Positions 26,187-35,951 of a stretch of DNA of 64,000 nt are shown here, in pieces. The DNA is from Derxia lacustris (GTDB lineage Bacteria; Pseudomonadota; Gammaproteobacteria; Burkholderiales; Burkholderiaceae_E). Under the pieces are notes generated by a model. It was not told where the DNA came from. It saw only the letters and a program-made list of their open reading frames with translations, and ran no database searches. Within the stretch, counting starts at the first letter, position 1. Every line of letters begins with the position of its first letter. The position numbers and the translations under genes were made by a program. The stretch is taken from assembly GCF_002105195.1 (NCBI RefSeq), contig NZ_MUHU01000001.1:310001-374000 (forward strand). The letters run 5' to 3'.

Positions 26187-27524
26187 TCAAGCTTCCGCGC
26201 GCGGCAATCCGGGCGATGCCGGTTGCATGTCGGGTGAGCCTGATGCCGCGCCCAGCAGCCGGACCTCGCGCTGCGGGAAGGGAATCTCGATGCCTTCGCG
26301 GCGGAAGGCGGCGAGGATGGCGCGGTTGACGTCGGACACGACGCCCATCCGGCCCTTGTCGGGATCGGTGATCCAGAAGCCGAGTTCGAGCGTCATGCCG
26401 TCGGCATCGAAGGACACGAGCAGCGCCGACGGCGCTGGATCGGTAGCGATGCGGGCATGCACGGCACAGGCCGCCAGCACCGCGAGCGCGCGCTCGATGT
26501 CGGTGGCATAGGCGACCTGCACCCGCGTGGCGAGCCGCACCTTCGGATCGGTATAGGTCTGGTTGACGACGGCATTTGCCACCAGCATTTCATTGGGCAG
26601 GATCGATTCCGTGCCGTCGAGCGCGCGGATGACGGTGTAGCGGGTGCGGATGTGGCTGACCACGCCGGTGTACCGGTCGACCGTGACCAGATCGCCGAGC
26701 CGCAGGCTGCGCTCGAACAGCACGACAAAGCCCGAGACGTAATTGCTCGCGATCTTCTGCAGGCCCAGGCCCAGCCCCACGCCGAGCGCGCCGCCGAACA
26801 CCGACAGCGCGGTCAGATCCACGCCCACCGCCGAGGTGCCGATCAGCACCGCCGCGACCACCAGCAGCGACTTGAGCAGCCGCGCCGACACCACCCGCAG
26901 CGAGCTGTCGAGCGCCTCGGCGCTCATCAGCCGGGCTTCGAGCAGCGAGCCGATCCAGAGCGCGACGACCAGCGTGACGACGATGGTGGCGAGGCCACTC
27001 AGCAGATCGAGCAGCGACAGGCTGTGCTTGCCGAGCGGCAGCACCACGCCATCGAGCGCGCCGGTGACCAGCGGCAGCAGGCCGAGGATGTCGAGCGCGA
27101 AGCCGATCCACACCAGCGCCGCGAACCAGCGCTCGAAGGCCGCCAGCGCGGCGGTCGCGCGGAAGGCCTTGCGCAGCAGATAGATCGCCAGCCGCACCAG
27201 CGCCAGCGACGACAGCAGCTCGACCATCACCCCCAGCAGCCGCGACGGCAGATAACGCCCGACCAGCGCATGACCGACGAACAGCACCGCCAGCGTCGCG
27301 AGCGGAAACACCACGCGCGAGAACGCCGCCGCGCCGAGCTGATAGGCCCCCGCATGGCCCGAGGCCCGCAGCGCCTCGGCGCGCGCGCGCAGCCGCCGGT
27401 CGAGCAGCGACGACGCCCACCAGCCCACGACCACGGCCAGCGCGATGACCAGCAACTGCCACAGCGCATCGGGCTGGGCCAGATCGGCGGCGATCTCGTT
27501 GAAGCGTTTGCCGAGCGGATTCAT
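26187..27524 (-). CDS. MscS-family mechanosensitive ion channel
   Basis: This 445-aa inner-membrane protein has about five to six hydrophobic helices. The MscS core follows: pore helix GGALGVGLGLGLQKIASNYVSGFVVLFERSL, then the beta domain RLGDLVTVD...GVVSHIRTRYTVIRALDGTESILPNEML. It would release solutes under hypo-osmotic shock. It is longer than E. coli MscS owing to extra N-terminal helices, like YbdG or other mid-sized homologues. It follows rsmB by 14 bases and is probably co-transcribed with it. Confidence 0.9.
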   Translation of the reverse strand: MNPLGKRFNEIAADLAQPDALWQLLVIALAVVVGWWASSLLDRRLRARAEALRASGHAGAYQLGAAAFSRVVFPLATLAVLFVGHALVGRYLPSRLLGVMVELLSSLALVRLAIYLLRKAFRATAALAAFERWFAALVWIGFALDILGLLPLVTGALDGVVLPLGKHSLSLLDLLSGLATIVVTLVVALWIGSLLEARLMSAEALDSSLRVVSARLLKSLLVVAAVLIGTSAVGVDLTALSVFGGALGVGLGLGLQKIASNYVSGFVVLFERSLRLGDLVTVDRYTGVVSHIRTRYTVIRALDGTESILPNEMLVANAVVNQTYTDPKVRLATRVQVAYATDIERALAVLAACAVHARIATDPAPSALLVSFDADGMTLELGFWITDPDKGRMGVVSDVNRAILAAFRREGIEIPFPQREVRLLGAASGSPDMQPASPGLPRAEA

Positions 27525-27538
27525 GGCGACGCGTCAGC

Positions 27539-29167
27539 TCATTCGTCGGCGGCGGGTTCGGCGGCGGCCGGCGGATCGGCGCGCTTCTCGGCCGGCTTGC
27601 GCTCGAAGGCGGCGGCGAAGAAGCCGTCGGTGCCGTGCACATGCGGCCACAGGCGCAGGAAGGGCGAACCGTCCTCGGGCAGCGCGATGTGCTGGGCGCG
27701 CAGCAGCGCCGGCGCGTCGAGCCGCACGAATTCGGGATGGGCGGCGAGGAACTCGTCGGCGATGGTCTCGTTCTCTTCGGTCAGCAAGCTGCACGTCGCA
27801 TAGACGAGCCGGCCGCCCGGCTTCACCAGCCGCGACGCCGACGCGAGGATGGCGCGCTGCTTGACGTTCATTTCCGCCACCGACTCGGGCGTCTGGCGCC
27901 ACTTGAGGTCGGGATTGCGGCGCAGCGTGCCCAGGCCCGAGCACGGCGCATCGACCAGCACGCGGTCGATCTTGCCGGCCAGCCGCTTGACGCGCAGGTC
28001 GCTCTCGTTGGCCAGCGTCACCACCTGCACGTTCTGCAACTTGCTCTTGGCGATGCGCGCCTTGGCCTTGGCGAGGCGCTTTTCATTGATGTCGAAGGCG
28101 TAGAGCCGGCCGGTGCCGCGCATCAGCGCGCCGAGCGCCAGCGTCTTGCCGCCGGCGCCGGCGCAGAAGTCGACCACCATCTCGCCGCGCTTGGGCGCCA
28201 GCAGTTGCGCCAGCAGCTGCGAGCCTTCGTCCTGCACCTCGATCACGCCGTGCTCGAACAGCGGCAGCCGCGCGAGGTCGGGCTTGCCGGCGAGGCGGAT
28301 GCCGTCGGGCGCGAAGGGCGTGGGCTTGGGCGCGTACTGCGGGCCGGCCTTAGCGAGCTGGGCGATGACGGTGTCGCGGTCGGATTCGAGCCGGTTGACG
28401 CGCAGGTCGAGCGCGGCGGGCGCGTCGAGCGCGGCGGCCAGCGCCAGGGTTTCGTCGGCGCCGAGCCGGGCGCTCAGGCGCTCCCACAGCCACTCGGGCA
28501 GGTTGGCGCGCACCGCCGGCGGCAGCGTGTCGGGCGTGAGCTTTTTCAGATGCTCGAACCAGGCGATCTCGCCTTCGGTCTGGAGACCGTCGAGCGACAC
28601 GCCGTTGGCGCGCAGCGCCAGCAGCAGCAGCCGGCGCTCGAAGCGGTTCACGCCCGAGACGGCGTAATGCGAGAACTCGGCGCGCCGGCGCAGCGCGGTG
28701 TAGACGGCCTCGGCGATCAGGCCGCGCACGCGGTGGCCGTAGGTCGGCCGCTCGCGGAAGAAATGCGACACGGTCACGTCGGCGGCGCCGTCGAAGCGCA
28801 GCACTTCTTCGAGCAGGCGTTCGGCGTCGAGCGCGAGGCCCGGGCTCAGGAACGGCGACTTGTCGTCGGCGGCGCGTTCGCGCGCGGGCTTGAGCAGCTC
28901 GTTGCGCATCTCGGCGCGGCGCGCCTGGCCGGGATTGCGCTTGGCGCGCGCGGCGATGGCGGCCTCGTCGCGCGGCGGGCGGGCGGCGTCGGGCGCGGCT
29001 TCGCCATCGCGCGGCGGCAGCGGCAGATCGTCGCGCGGACCGCGCGCCACTTCCTCGCGGCTGCGGCGCGCGGCCTGTTCACGCAGGGCACGCGGCCCGC
29101 GCGCGGGCTTGTCCTCGCCGGAGGACGGACGCGATGACGGGGAGGAAGGACGACGGTTCTGGACCAT
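27539..29167 (-). CDS. rsmB: RsmB/NOP-family RNA m5C methyltransferase
   Basis: This 542-aa enzyme methylates a cytosine in RNA, probably 16S rRNA, using SAM. The methyltransferase motifs are VVDFCAGAGGKTLALGAL (SAM loop), DAPCSGLGTLRRNPDLKW with the motif-IV Cys, and LVYATCSLLTEENE with the catalytic Cys. A NusB-like helical region precedes it. The first ~110 residues are a charged low-complexity extension rich in Arg, Pro and Glu that E. coli RsmB lacks. The ATG at 29167 has AGGTG upstream. It sits 41 bases after purN in the same direction. Exact target C967 is inferred from the name family only. Confidence 0.85.
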   Translation of the reverse strand: MVQNRRPSSPSSRPSSGEDKPARGPRALREQAARRSREEVARGPRDDLPLPPRDGEAAPDAARPPRDEAAIAARAKRNPGQARRAEMRNELLKPARERAADDKSPFLSPGLALDAERLLEEVLRFDGAADVTVSHFFRERPTYGHRVRGLIAEAVYTALRRRAEFSHYAVSGVNRFERRLLLLALRANGVSLDGLQTEGEIAWFEHLKKLTPDTLPPAVRANLPEWLWERLSARLGADETLALAAALDAPAALDLRVNRLESDRDTVIAQLAKAGPQYAPKPTPFAPDGIRLAGKPDLARLPLFEHGVIEVQDEGSQLLAQLLAPKRGEMVVDFCAGAGGKTLALGALMRGTGRLYAFDINEKRLAKAKARIAKSKLQNVQVVTLANESDLRVKRLAGKIDRVLVDAPCSGLGTLRRNPDLKWRQTPESVAEMNVKQRAILASASRLVKPGGRLVYATCSLLTEENETIADEFLAAHPEFVRLDAPALLRAQHIALPEDGSPFLRLWPHVHGTDGFFAAAFERKPAEKRADPPAAAEPAADE

Positions 29168-29208
29168 GACGCAACACCTGGGCGCGAAACTGGCCGCGCC
29201 GGAAGAAA

Positions 29209-29871
29209 TCAATGCGACGCGAAGTCGCCAAGAAAGACGGACGGCGCGCCGTCGCGATGGACGGCCACGCCGTCGTCGAGCACAACCCTGCCGTCGACAA
29301 TGCGGCGCACGGCCGCCGGATACATGCGGTGTTCCTGCGCCAGCACCCGCGCCGCGAGGTCGTCGGGCGTGTCGCCGGGCAGCACCGGCACCGCCGCCTG
29401 CGCCACGATCGGGCCGTGATCGAGCTCGGCCGTCACGTAGTGCACGGTGGCGCCGTGAAGTTTCACGCCCGCTTCAAGCGCCCGTTCATGCGTGTGCAGC
29501 CCGGTGAAGGCCGGCAGCAGCGACGGATGAATGTTGACCATCCGCCCCTCGTAATGCATGACGAAACCGGGCGTCAGCACGCGCATGAAGCCGGCCAGCA
29601 CCACCAGCGTCGGCTCGTAGCCATCGATGAGCTGCGCGAGCGCCGCGTCGAAAGCCGCGCGGTCGGCGAAGGAACGATGGTCGAGTTCGGCAGTCGCAAT
29701 GCCGTGCTGGGCGGCAATGGCGAGACCGGCGGCGCCCGGGCGGTTGGAAATCACCGCCGCGATGCGGGCATTGCAGGCGCTGTCCCAATCCTGCTCGCGC
29801 GCGGCTCGAACGATGGCTTCCATGTTCGATCCGCGTCCGGAGATCAGAATGACGATGTTCTTCCGGGGCAT
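29209..29871 (-). CDS. purN: Phosphoribosylglycinamide formyltransferase
   Basis: This 220-aa enzyme performs the folate-dependent third step of purine synthesis. It begins KNIVILISGRGSNMEAIV. The catalytic Asn and His lie in VNIHPSLLPAFTGLHTHERAL and the catalytic Asp in VHYVTAELDHGPIVAQAAVPV. The ATG at 29871 was chosen because MPRKNIVILISGRGSN matches the family start. It diverges from ribF; a shared region of 114 bases carries a TATAAT facing ribF. Confidence 0.96.
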   Translation of the reverse strand: MPRKNIVILISGRGSNMEAIVRAAREQDWDSACNARIAAVISNRPGAAGLAIAAQHGIATAELDHRSFADRAAFDAALAQLIDGYEPTLVVLAGFMRVLTPGFVMHYEGRMVNIHPSLLPAFTGLHTHERALEAGVKLHGATVHYVTAELDHGPIVAQAAVPVLPGDTPDDLAARVLAQEHRMYPAAVRRIVDGRVVLDDGVAVHRDGAPSVFLGDFASH

Positions 29872-29922
29872 GGGAATCGGGGCCGTCAGCGGCGCAAAAC
29901 CGGCAATTCTACCTGTCGCCCA

Positions 29923-29928
29923 TATAAT
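29923..29928 (+). promoter_or_regulatory. Candidate -10 element of ribF-ileS-lspA
   Basis: A perfect TATAAT lies 57 bases upstream of the ribF ATG within the purN-ribF divergent gap. The -35 position 17 bases upstream is poor (CCGGCA), so strength or activator need is unclear. Confidence 0.5.
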
Positions 29929-29985
29929 GCGAAGTCTTCTCAATCAGGCTGCGGGCACGGATCGCCGGCCCCGACGATAAACATC

Positions 29986-30999
29986 ATGCGCGTCTTCCGC
30001 GGGCTGCCCACGCCCGAATCCCGATCGCCCTGCGTGCTGACCATCGGCAACTTCGATGGCGTGCATCGCGGTCATCGGGCGCTGCTTGCGCGCGCCGTGG
30101 CCGGTGCCCATGCCCACGGCCTGCCCGCCGCGGTGATGACTTTCGAGCCGCATCCGCGCGAATACTTCGCGCAGCTGGCCGGCGACATCACCCGCGCGCC
30201 GGCACGCATCGCCAATCTGCGCGACAAGCTCGAAGGGCTGCGGCAATGCGGCGTCGACCGCGTGATCGTCGAGCACTTCGGCAGCCATTTCGCGGCGCTC
30301 ACCGCCGCCCAGTTCGTCGAGGAAGTGCTGGTCGGCGCCTGCCACGTCAAGCATGTGATCGTCGGCGACGACTTCTGCTTTGGCGCCGGGCGCAAGGGCG
30401 ACTTCGCTACCCTGCTCGCCGCCGGCCGCGAACACGGCTTCACAGTGGAAAGCATGCCGACCGTGGCCGATGCCGACGGCGGCCGCGTCAGCTCCAGCGC
30501 CGTGCGCGATGCCATCGAGCACGGCGATTTCGCGCGCTGCGCCGAGCTGCTCGGCCATCCGTACACGATCAGCGGCAAGGTCATCCACGGCCGCAAGCTC
30601 GGCCGCACCATCGGCTTTCCCACGCTCAATGTGCGCATCAGCCATCGGCGGCCCTGCACTACCGGCATCTTCGTGGTGCGCGTGCATGGGCTCGATGGCG
30701 GGCCGCATCGGGGCGTGGCCTCGCTCGGCGTGCGGCCCACGGTCGAGGACAACGGACGCGTGCTGCTCGAAGCGCATGTGTTCGACTGGGCCGGCGACGC
30801 CTACGGCAAGCTGGTCCGGATCGAATTCCTCAAGAAGCTGCGCAACGAAGCCAAGTACGACTCGCTGCCCGCGCTCACCGCCGCCATCGACAACGATGCG
30901 CAGCAGGCGCGCGCCTTCTTCGCCGCCGAAGCGGTAGCCGCAGCACACGCCGCCCCACCGGCCGGCAGCGCCAGCACCGGCGACGACATCGGCATTTGA
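29986..30999 (+). CDS. ribF: Bifunctional riboflavin kinase / FAD synthetase
   Basis: This 337-aa enzyme converts riboflavin to FMN and then FAD. The N-terminal adenylyltransferase has the nucleotidyl motif LTIGNFDGVHRGHRALL (His pair) and SSSAVRDAI. The C-terminal kinase has GKVIHGRKLGRTIGFPTLNV and LLEAHVFDWAGDAYGKLVRIEFLKKLR. The last ~20 residues are an Ala/Pro-rich tail. It is the first gene of the ribF-ileS-lspA group, a conserved order. Confidence 0.96.
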   Translation: MRVFRGLPTPESRSPCVLTIGNFDGVHRGHRALLARAVAGAHAHGLPAAVMTFEPHPREYFAQLAGDITRAPARIANLRDKLEGLRQCGVDRVIVEHFGSHFAALTAAQFVEEVLVGACHVKHVIVGDDFCFGAGRKGDFATLLAAGREHGFTVESMPTVADADGGRVSSSAVRDAIEHGDFARCAELLGHPYTISGKVIHGRKLGRTIGFPTLNVRISHRRPCTTGIFVVRVHGLDGGPHRGVASLGVRPTVEDNGRVLLEAHVFDWAGDAYGKLVRIEFLKKLRNEAKYDSLPALTAAIDNDAQQARAFFAAEAVAAAHAAPPAGSASTGDDIGI

Positions 31000-31091
31000 C
31001 GCAGCACGCGCCTTGCGTGCCCGCGCCCATCTCCCGATGAAAGTGGCACGCGTTCGACTCGAAGAGCCCGAGGGGGCCGAGGAAACGCACG

Positions 31092-34028
31092 ATGGCCGAC
31101 GCCGACAACACGACTCCGAACAAGCCGCAGAAGCCGGGCAAGCCCAACAAGCCCGCCAAGCCTGAAGCGCCCAAGTCGAAGTACCCGCTCAACCTGCCCG
31201 ACACACCCTTCCCGATGCGCGGCGACCTCGCCAAGCGCGAGCCGGCCTGGGTCGACGAATGGCAGGAAACCCACCTGTACGAAGCGATCCGCGCGTCGCG
31301 CGCCGGCAAGCCCAAGTTCATCCTGCACGACGGCCCGCCCTACGCGAACGGCGAGATCCACATCGGTCACGCGGTCAACAAGATCCTGAAAGACATGATC
31401 GTGAAGTCGAAGACGCTCGGCGGCTTCGACGGCGTGTACGTGCCGGGCTGGGATTGCCACGGCATGCCGATCGAGATCCAGATCGAGAAGCAGTTCGGCA
31501 AGGGTCTGGCGCGCGAGGAAGTGCAGACCAAGGCGCGCGCCTACGCCACCGAGCAGATCGCCAAGCAGATGGGCGACTTCAAGCGCCTGGGCGTGCTCGG
31601 CGACTGGAAGCGGCCCTACCGCACGATGGACTTCGCGACCGAGGCGGCCGAGATCCGCACGCTGGGCCGGATGGTCGAGCGCGGCTTTGTCTATCGCGGG
31701 CTCAAGCCGGTGAACTGGTGCTTCGACTGCGGCTCGGCGCTGGCCGAGGCCGAGGTCGAATATCAGGACAAGTGGTCGCCGGTCGTCGACGTGGCCTTTC
31801 CGCTCGCGGGCGGCGAAGAGGACAAGCTCGCCGCCGCCTTCGGCCTGAGCGCGGCGGCGCTGACCAAGCCGGTCGCCACCGTGATCTGGACCACCACGCC
31901 GTGGACGCTGCCGGCCAATCAGGCGCTCAACCTGCATCCCGAATTGGGCTATGCGCTGGTCGACACCGCCGACCGGCTGCTGCTGCTGGCGACCGAGCTG
32001 GTCGAAAGCGCGCTCAAGCGTTTCGGCCTCGAAGGCCGCGTGATCGCGGAATCGGTCGGCCAGAAGCTGGAGCTGCTCAAGTTCAAGCATCCGCTCGCCG
32101 CTGCCGATGCCTTCTACGACCGCGTCAGCCCGGCCTATCTGGCGACCTATGTCGAATCGACCGCCGGCACCGGCATCGTCCACAGCGCGCCGGCCTATGG
32201 CGTGGACGACTTTGCGTCCTGCAAGCACTACGGCCTGACCAACGACGAAATCCTCAACCCGGTGCAGGGCGACGGCCATTACGCCGCCAGCCTGCCGCTG
32301 TTCGGCGGCCTCAAGGTCTGGGACGCCAATCCCAAGGTCATCGATGCGCTGCGCGAAGCCGGCAACCTGCTGCACGCCGGCAAGATGGAACACAGCTACA
32401 TGCATTGCTGGCGCCACAAGACGCCGCTGATCTATCGCGCGACGGCGCAATGGTTCGTGCGCATGGACGGCCCGACCGCCGACTCCAAGGGCGTGATGCA
32501 GACCGAGACCGTCGGCGAGACCCTGCGCCAGTCGGCGCTGCATGCGATCGAGCAGACCGCCTTCTTCCCGCACTGGGGCCAGGCGCGGCTGCACGCGATG
32601 ATCGCCAACCGGCCCGACTGGTGCATCAGCCGCCAGCGCAACTGGGGCGTGCCGCTGCCGTTCTTCCTGCACAAGGCGACCGGCGAGCTGCATCCGCGCA
32701 CGCTTGAAATCCTGGAGCTGGCGGCGCAGAAGGTGGAGGCCGGCGGCATCGAAGCCTGGAGCCGCACCACCGCCGCCGACGTGCTGCCGGCCGACGAAGC
32801 CGCGCAGTACGACAAGGTCACCGACATCCTCGACGTGTGGTTCGACAGCGGCAGCACCCATCGCACGGTCATGCGCGGCTCGCATGGCGACGACCTCGCC
32901 TACCCGGCCGACCTGTACCTCGAAGGCAGCGACCAGCATCGCGGCTGGTTCCATTCCTCGCTGCTCACCGGCTCGGCCATCGACGGCCGCGCGCCCTACA
33001 AGGCGCTGCTGACCCACGGTTTCACCGTGGACGGCCAGGGCCGCAAGATGAGCAAGAGCCTCGGCAACGTGGTCAAGCCGCAGGAAGTGACCGACAAGCT
33101 CGGCGCGGAAATCATCCGACTGTGGGTCGCGGCGACCGACTATTCGGGCGAGCTGAGCATCGGCGAGGAAATCCTCAAGCGCGTGGTCGAGAGCTATCGC
33201 CGGGTGCGCAACACGCTGCGCTTTCTGCTCGCCAACACGAGCGATTTCGACATCGACACGCAAGCCGTGCCGACCGGCGAGCTGCTGGAAATCGACCGCT
33301 ATGCGCTCGCGCTGACCGCCCGCTTCCAGGCCGAGGTGCTGGCCAGCTACGAGCGCTACGAGTTCCATCCGGTCGTGGCCAAGCTGCAAACCTTCTGCTC
33401 CGAAGACCTCGGCGCCTTCTATCTCGACATCCTGAAGGACCGCCTCTACACGACGGCGCCCGGCTCGGCCGCGCGCCGCTCGGCGCAGACCGCGCTGTGG
33501 CACATCACGGCCAGTCTGGTGCGGCTGATCGCGCCCTTCCTCAGCTTTACCGCCGAGGAAGCGTTCAAGGTCTTCGCCAAGCCGCAAGCGCTTGCGGACG
33601 CCAAGAACACCGTGTTCACCCAGACCTGGCATGCGCTGCCGGCGGTCGACGGCGACGAGGCGCTGCTGGCCAAGTGGGAGCGGGTGCGTGGCCTGCGCGC
33701 CGAGGTGCTCAAGGCCATCGAGGCGGCGCGCGCCGAGGGCAAGGTCGGCTCCTCGCTGCAAGCCGAAATCGATCTGCAAGCGAGCGGCGAGGACCATGCG
33801 GCGCTCGCCTCGCTCGGCGCCGAGCTGCGCTTCGTCACCATCACCAGCCGCGCCACGCTCGCCGAGGGCGCCGAATTCGCGGTGCAGGTGGCGCCGAGCG
33901 CCGCCGTCAAGTGCGAGCGCTGCTGGCACTACCGCGACGACGTCGGCAGCGACGCCGAGCATCCGGGCCTGTGCGGCCGTTGCGCGACCAACCTGTTCGG
34001 CAGCGGCGAGACGCGCGCCATCGCCTGA
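31092..34028 (+). CDS. ileS: Isoleucyl-tRNA synthetase
   Basis: This 978-aa class I synthetase charges tRNA-Ile. The HIGH motif lies in [17 protein letters not shown] (about residues 79-94). The editing domain includes [19 protein letters not shown] is [10 protein letters not shown] (about 650). The C-terminal zinc ribbon is [12 protein letters not shown]...CGRCATNL (about 938-965). A basic Lys/Pro-rich stretch of ~30 residues precedes the family start ([18 protein letters not shown]). It is ~40 residues longer than the E. coli enzyme. Confidence 0.98.
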   Translation: MADADNTTPNKPQKPGKPNKPAKPEAPKSKYPLNLPDTPFPMRGDLAKREPAWVDEWQETHLYEAIRASRAGKPKFILHDGPPYANGEIHIGHAVNKILKDMIVKSKTLGGFDGVYVPGWDCHGMPIEIQIEKQFGKGLAREEVQTKARAYATEQIAKQMGDFKRLGVLGDWKRPYRTMDFATEAAEIRTLGRMVERGFVYRGLKPVNWCFDCGSALAEAEVEYQDKWSPVVDVAFPLAGGEEDKLAAAFGLSAAALTKPVATVIWTTTPWTLPANQALNLHPELGYALVDTADRLLLLATELVESALKRFGLEGRVIAESVGQKLELLKFKHPLAAADAFYDRVSPAYLATYVESTAGTGIVHSAPAYGVDDFASCKHYGLTNDEILNPVQGDGHYAASLPLFGGLKVWDANPKVIDALREAGNLLHAGKMEHSYMHCWRHKTPLIYRATAQWFVRMDGPTADSKGVMQTETVGETLRQSALHAIEQTAFFPHWGQARLHAMIANRPDWCISRQRNWGVPLPFFLHKATGELHPRTLEILELAAQKVEAGGIEAWSRTTAADVLPADEAAQYDKVTDILDVWFDSGSTHRTVMRGSHGDDLAYPADLYLEGSDQHRGWFHSSLLTGSAIDGRAPYKALLTHGFTVDGQGRKMSKSLGNVVKPQEVTDKLGAEIIRLWVAATDYSGELSIGEEILKRVVESYRRVRNTLRFLLANTSDFDIDTQAVPTGELLEIDRYALALTARFQAEVLASYERYEFHPVVAKLQTFCSEDLGAFYLDILKDRLYTTAPGSAARRSAQTALWHITASLVRLIAPFLSFTAEEAFKVFAKPQALADAKNTVFTQTWHALPAVDGDEALLAKWERVRGLRAEVLKAIEAARAEGKVGSSLQAEIDLQASGEDHAALASLGAELRFVTITSRATLAEGAEFAVQVAPSAAVKCERCWHYRDDVGSDAEHPGLCGRCATNLFGSGETRAIA

Positions 34029-34095
34029 CGCATGTCTGCGCTAGCGTCGGCCGCGCCGGTCGACGCTGGCCCAACCTCTTTCTGAAAGCTCCTGC

Positions 34096-34626
34096 GTGGC
34101 CCGAACTCCGTCCAAGTCCAAGACCCTGTCCGTCGGCAAGTCGTCCGGCGGCGCGGGCATGCTTCCCTGGCTCGGCCTGGCCGTGGTGGTCGTGCTGCTC
34201 GACCAGGCCAGCAAGATCGCCATCACCCGCGTGTTCGCCTACGGCCAGCGGCTGCCGGTGCTCGACGGCTTCTTCGATCTGACGCTGCTGCACAACCCGG
34301 GCGCGGCGTTCTCGTTTCTGGCCAATGCCAACGGCTGGCAGAAGTACTTCTTCATCGCGCTGGCAGCGGGTGCCGCAGCCTTCATCGTCTGGCTGCTGTC
34401 GCGACACAACCAGCAACGGTTGTTTTCATTTGCGCTCGCCATGATCCTCGGCGGCGCAATCGGCAATCTGATTGATCGACTCGCCTACGGCCATGTGGTC
34501 GACTTCCTGCTCGTGTATTGGCGCAGCTGGTTCTGGCCGGCATTCAACCTTGCCGACAGCGCCATCGTCTGCGGTGCCGCACTTCTGATTCTTGATGAGC
34601 TGATTCGCGTGCGCCGGTCCAGATAA
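34096..34626 (+). CDS. lspA: Lipoprotein signal peptidase (signal peptidase II)
   Basis: This 176-aa inner-membrane aspartyl protease cuts signal peptides from diacylglyceryl-modified prolipoproteins. It has four hydrophobic helices. The two catalytic aspartates are in [14 protein letters not shown] and [11 protein letters not shown]. The upstream motif [12 protein letters not shown] is conserved. I assigned the GTG at 34096 with GAAAG 8 bases upstream. The ~20-residue basic N-terminal tail is longer than in E. coli. It follows ileS as in most proteobacteria. Confidence 0.95.
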   Translation: MARTPSKSKTLSVGKSSGGAGMLPWLGLAVVVVLLDQASKIAITRVFAYGQRLPVLDGFFDLTLLHNPGAAFSFLANANGWQKYFFIALAAGAAAFIVWLLSRHNQQRLFSFALAMILGGAIGNLIDRLAYGHVVDFLLVYWRSWFWPAFNLADSAIVCGAALLILDELIRVRRSR

Positions 34627-34632
34627 GGCAAA

Positions 34633-34666
34633 GCCGCCAACGTAGCGGCGCCGGACCGGCGTTTTT
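34633..34666 (+). terminator. Candidate terminator after lspA
   Basis: A small hairpin CGCC-GGACC-GGCG at 34649-34661 is followed by TTTTT. A second weak stem GCCGC/GCGGC precedes it at 34633-34649. The stem is short, so termination may be partial. It separates lspA from the efflux operon. Confidence 0.5.
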
Positions 34667-34724
34667 CAATTCCAACCATCGACGCAGCCTCCGCCGGGTT
34701 TCGCGTCAGTCGAGAGCAATTGAC

Positions 34725-35939
34725 ATGACTCACTACGCGAACGCGCGAGGCATCGCCTCGTCCGTCGATGGGGCTGCCGCCCCGACCCGCTCCGCCCTGC
34801 GCGGTCTGCTGCTGGCACTGCTGCCGCTGGCCATCGCGGCCTGCTCGCGCGGCGAAGCCCAGGCGCCGGCCCAGGGCGGCGCGCCCCAGGCCATGCCGGT
34901 GGCGGTGGTCGAAGTGCATGCGCAGACGATTCCGGTCGAGCTGACGGCCGTCGGCCGCGCCGAAGGCTCGAAGGAAGTGCAGGTGCGTGCGCGGGTCGGC
35001 GGCATCCTCGAACACTGGCGCTACAGCGAAGGCGACCGCGTGAAGGCGGGCAGCACGCTGTTCACCATCGAGCGCGAGCCCTATGAGATCGCGCTGGCCC
35101 AGGCCGAGGCCAATCTGGCCCAGCTGCGCGCCAGCGCCGAGCAGGCCGCGCGCGAAGCCGACCGGCTCAAGGTGCTGGTGGCCGACAACGCCATCGCCCG
35201 GCGCGATGTCGACAATGCCGAAGCCACGCGCAAGACCAGCGCGGCCGCCGTGCTCGGCGCCGAAGCCGCCGTGCGCAGCGCCCGGCTCAATCTGTCGTAC
35301 ACCACGGTCACCGCGCCCATCGGCGGCATCTCGGGCCGGGCGCTGCAATCCGAAGGCAGCCTGGTAGCGGCCGGCAGCGACAGCGCGCTGCTCACCACCA
35401 TCGTCCAGACCGATCCGATCTGGGTGCGCTTCTCGTTCGCCGAAAACGAGTTCGCGCGGCTGCGCCGCGACATGCGCGGCGGCCAGGTGAGCCTGATCGG
35501 CGCCGACGGCAAGCCGCTGACCGAGGGCGGCAAGCTCAACTTCACCGCCTCGTCGGTCGACAGCCAGCTCGGCACCGTGCAGCTGCGCGCCGCCTTCGCC
35601 AATCCCGAGCTGAAGGTGCTGCCGGGCCAGTTCGTGACCGCGCGGGTGCAGGCCGGCAGCCAGACCGCCTTCCTGGTACCGCAAGCCGCCGTGATGCAGG
35701 GCGACAAGGGCCGCTTCGTGTGGATCGTGGGCGAAGGCGGCAAGGCCGCCATCCGCCCGGTCGAGACCGCGCAATGGAGCGGCGGCGACTGGGCCGTGAG
35801 CAAGGGCCTGAACGACGGCGACAAGGTGATCGTCAACAACCTCATCAAGCTGCGGCCCGATGCGCCGGTGCAGCCGATGTCGGGCCCGCCGCCCGAAGGC
35901 CAGCCGGCCAATGGCGCCGCCGCGCCCGCCAAGCAGTAA
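34725..35939 (+). CDS. RND efflux periplasmic adaptor (membrane fusion) lipoprotein
   Basis: This 404-aa protein has a signal peptide with lipobox LAIAAC (Cys40), so it would be anchored by lipid. The barrel-sandwich hybrid domain contains EVQVRARVGGILEHWRYSEGDRVKAGSTLFTIEREPYEIALAQAEA, the helical hairpin runs to LNLSYTTVTAPIGGISGRAL, and the beta-barrel follows. It links the inner-membrane pump to the outer-membrane channel in the AcrA/MexA manner. It starts a three-gene operon 98 bases after lspA. No TetR or LysR regulator gene is adjacent. Confidence 0.93.
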   Translation: MTHYANARGIASSVDGAAAPTRSALRGLLLALLPLAIAACSRGEAQAPAQGGAPQAMPVAVVEVHAQTIPVELTAVGRAEGSKEVQVRARVGGILEHWRYSEGDRVKAGSTLFTIEREPYEIALAQAEANLAQLRASAEQAAREADRLKVLVADNAIARRDVDNAEATRKTSAAAVLGAEAAVRSARLNLSYTTVTAPIGGISGRALQSEGSLVAAGSDSALLTTIVQTDPIWVRFSFAENEFARLRRDMRGGQVSLIGADGKPLTEGGKLNFTASSVDSQLGTVQLRAAFANPELKVLPGQFVTARVQAGSQTAFLVPQAAVMQGDKGRFVWIVGEGGKAAIRPVETAQWSGGDWAVSKGLNDGDKVIVNNLIKLRPDAPVQPMSGPPPEGQPANGAAAPAKQ

Positions 35940-35951
35940 GCGGGAGCCGCC

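Noticed and set aside
30801..33962. 1053-codon open frame antisense to ribF and ileS
   Set aside because: The opposite strand encodes ileS with all motifs. The antisense translation is His/Arg/Gly-rich, shows no fold signatures, and arises from GC-skewed third positions.
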